6,670 nucleotides of DNA from Desulfobacteraceae bacterium (GTDB lineage Bacteria > Desulfobacterota > Desulfobacteria > Desulfobacterales > Desulfosalsimonadaceae): positions 1 to 6,670 of the forward strand of contig SLPT01000162.1 of NCBI GenBank assembly GCA_007131845.1, read 5' to 3'. The notes beneath the pieces are model-generated. The model did not search any database. It saw only the letters and a program-made list of their open reading frames with translations, and was not told the DNA's origin. A program made the translations under genes and the position numbers. Below are positions 6,387 to 6,670 of the stretch, in pieces. Each line of letters begins with the position of its first letter. The stretch's first letter is position 1.

Positions 6387-6670
6387 TCAATTCACCTGGC
6401 TTGCCCTGGGCTTGAGCAGCAGGTGATAAAACAGGTCGCAATACCGGTCCATGCGAATCATCCCCTCCTCGGACTCGGCAAACCGCCAGAATCCATAGAG
6501 CTTGGTGAGGCGAATCAACTTGTCGCTGTACCGGCTCCACGTGAAGCGTTCCTGCACCCGGCGGATACCGCCCTCCGAAATAGCCTCCCAGTGCGTTTCG
6601 TCCTGCTCGCAATGTCTCAGAAAACCCAGGATATCGCCGGCCATCATCTCCGGCTTGCTCGTATTCATCA
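6387..6670 (-). CDS. Sucrose synthase, C-terminal end (partial, continues past window)
   Basis: The last 93-94 residues of a GT-B fold glycosyltransferase of the sucrose synthase type, which reversibly converts sucrose plus a nucleoside diphosphate to fructose plus NDP-glucose. Diagnostic C-terminal features are HWEAISEGGIRRVQERFTW, then SRYSDKLIRLTKLYGFWRF and the closing RYCDLFYHLLLKPRA, matching the family pattern 'W-x-x-I-S-x-x-G-x-x-R-I-x-x-x-Y-T-W...Y-S...Y-G-F-W-K...R-Y-x-x-x-F-Y'. The usual protein is about 800 residues, so roughly 90% lies outside. The ATG at 6666-6668 (minus strand) is almost certainly internal. The stop is TGA, and repeat copy 3 begins 11 bases downstream. Catalytic residues are not visible here, so activity cannot be judged. 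Confidence 0.85.
   Translation of the reverse strand, partial: MNTSKPEMMAGDILGFLRHCEQDETHWEAISEGGIRRVQERFTWSRYSDKLIRLTKLYGFWRFAESEEGMIRMDRYCDLFYHLLLKPRASQVN

Overview
The window looks like chromosomal DNA of a moderately GC-rich Deltaproteobacterium (Desulfobacterota), most likely of the Desulfobacterales type. This is inferred from the domain style of the large signalling protein, from a sucrose synthase C-terminus, and from a dispersed 'GACGGCTT-GTAAAAAGTCC' palindromic repeat that I associate with that group. No species can be named from the sequence alone.

Layout: (1) Positions 1-145 hold a dispersed palindromic repeat, cut by the window start. (2) Positions 240-4559 (+) hold one very large gene for a cytosolic protein of about 1439 residues. 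It has a degenerate GGDEF domain, a STAND/AAA_16-like ATPase with intact Walker A and B motifs, a helical linker, two tandem copies of an 'LYP...LLIN' domain, another helical region and C-terminal HEAT repeats. (3) Positions 4560-5033 are non-coding and unusually structured. They hold a 101-bp miniature inverted-repeat element with perfect 21-bp ends and a 5-bp target duplication, then a second full copy of the dispersed repeat, then a strong sigma70-type promoter. (4) Positions 5034-5465 (+) encode a small exported protein with a beta-rich mature domain. (5) Positions 5471-6286 (-) encode a cpYpsA-type (putative molybdenum carrier / SLOG-like) protein with an additional C-terminal helical domain; it converges on gene 4 with 5 bases between stop codons. 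(6) Positions 6287-6386 hold a 12-bp palindrome and a truncated third copy of the dispersed repeat in inverted orientation. (7) Positions 6387-6670 (-) are the C-terminal end of a sucrose synthase gene that continues beyond the window.

The genes do not form an obvious single pathway or operon: each is separated from the next by repeats, a change of strand or its own promoter. The most interesting signals are the composite architecture of the large protein, the intact MITE, and the two dispersed-repeat copies whose hairpin stems differ by a compensatory base-pair change.
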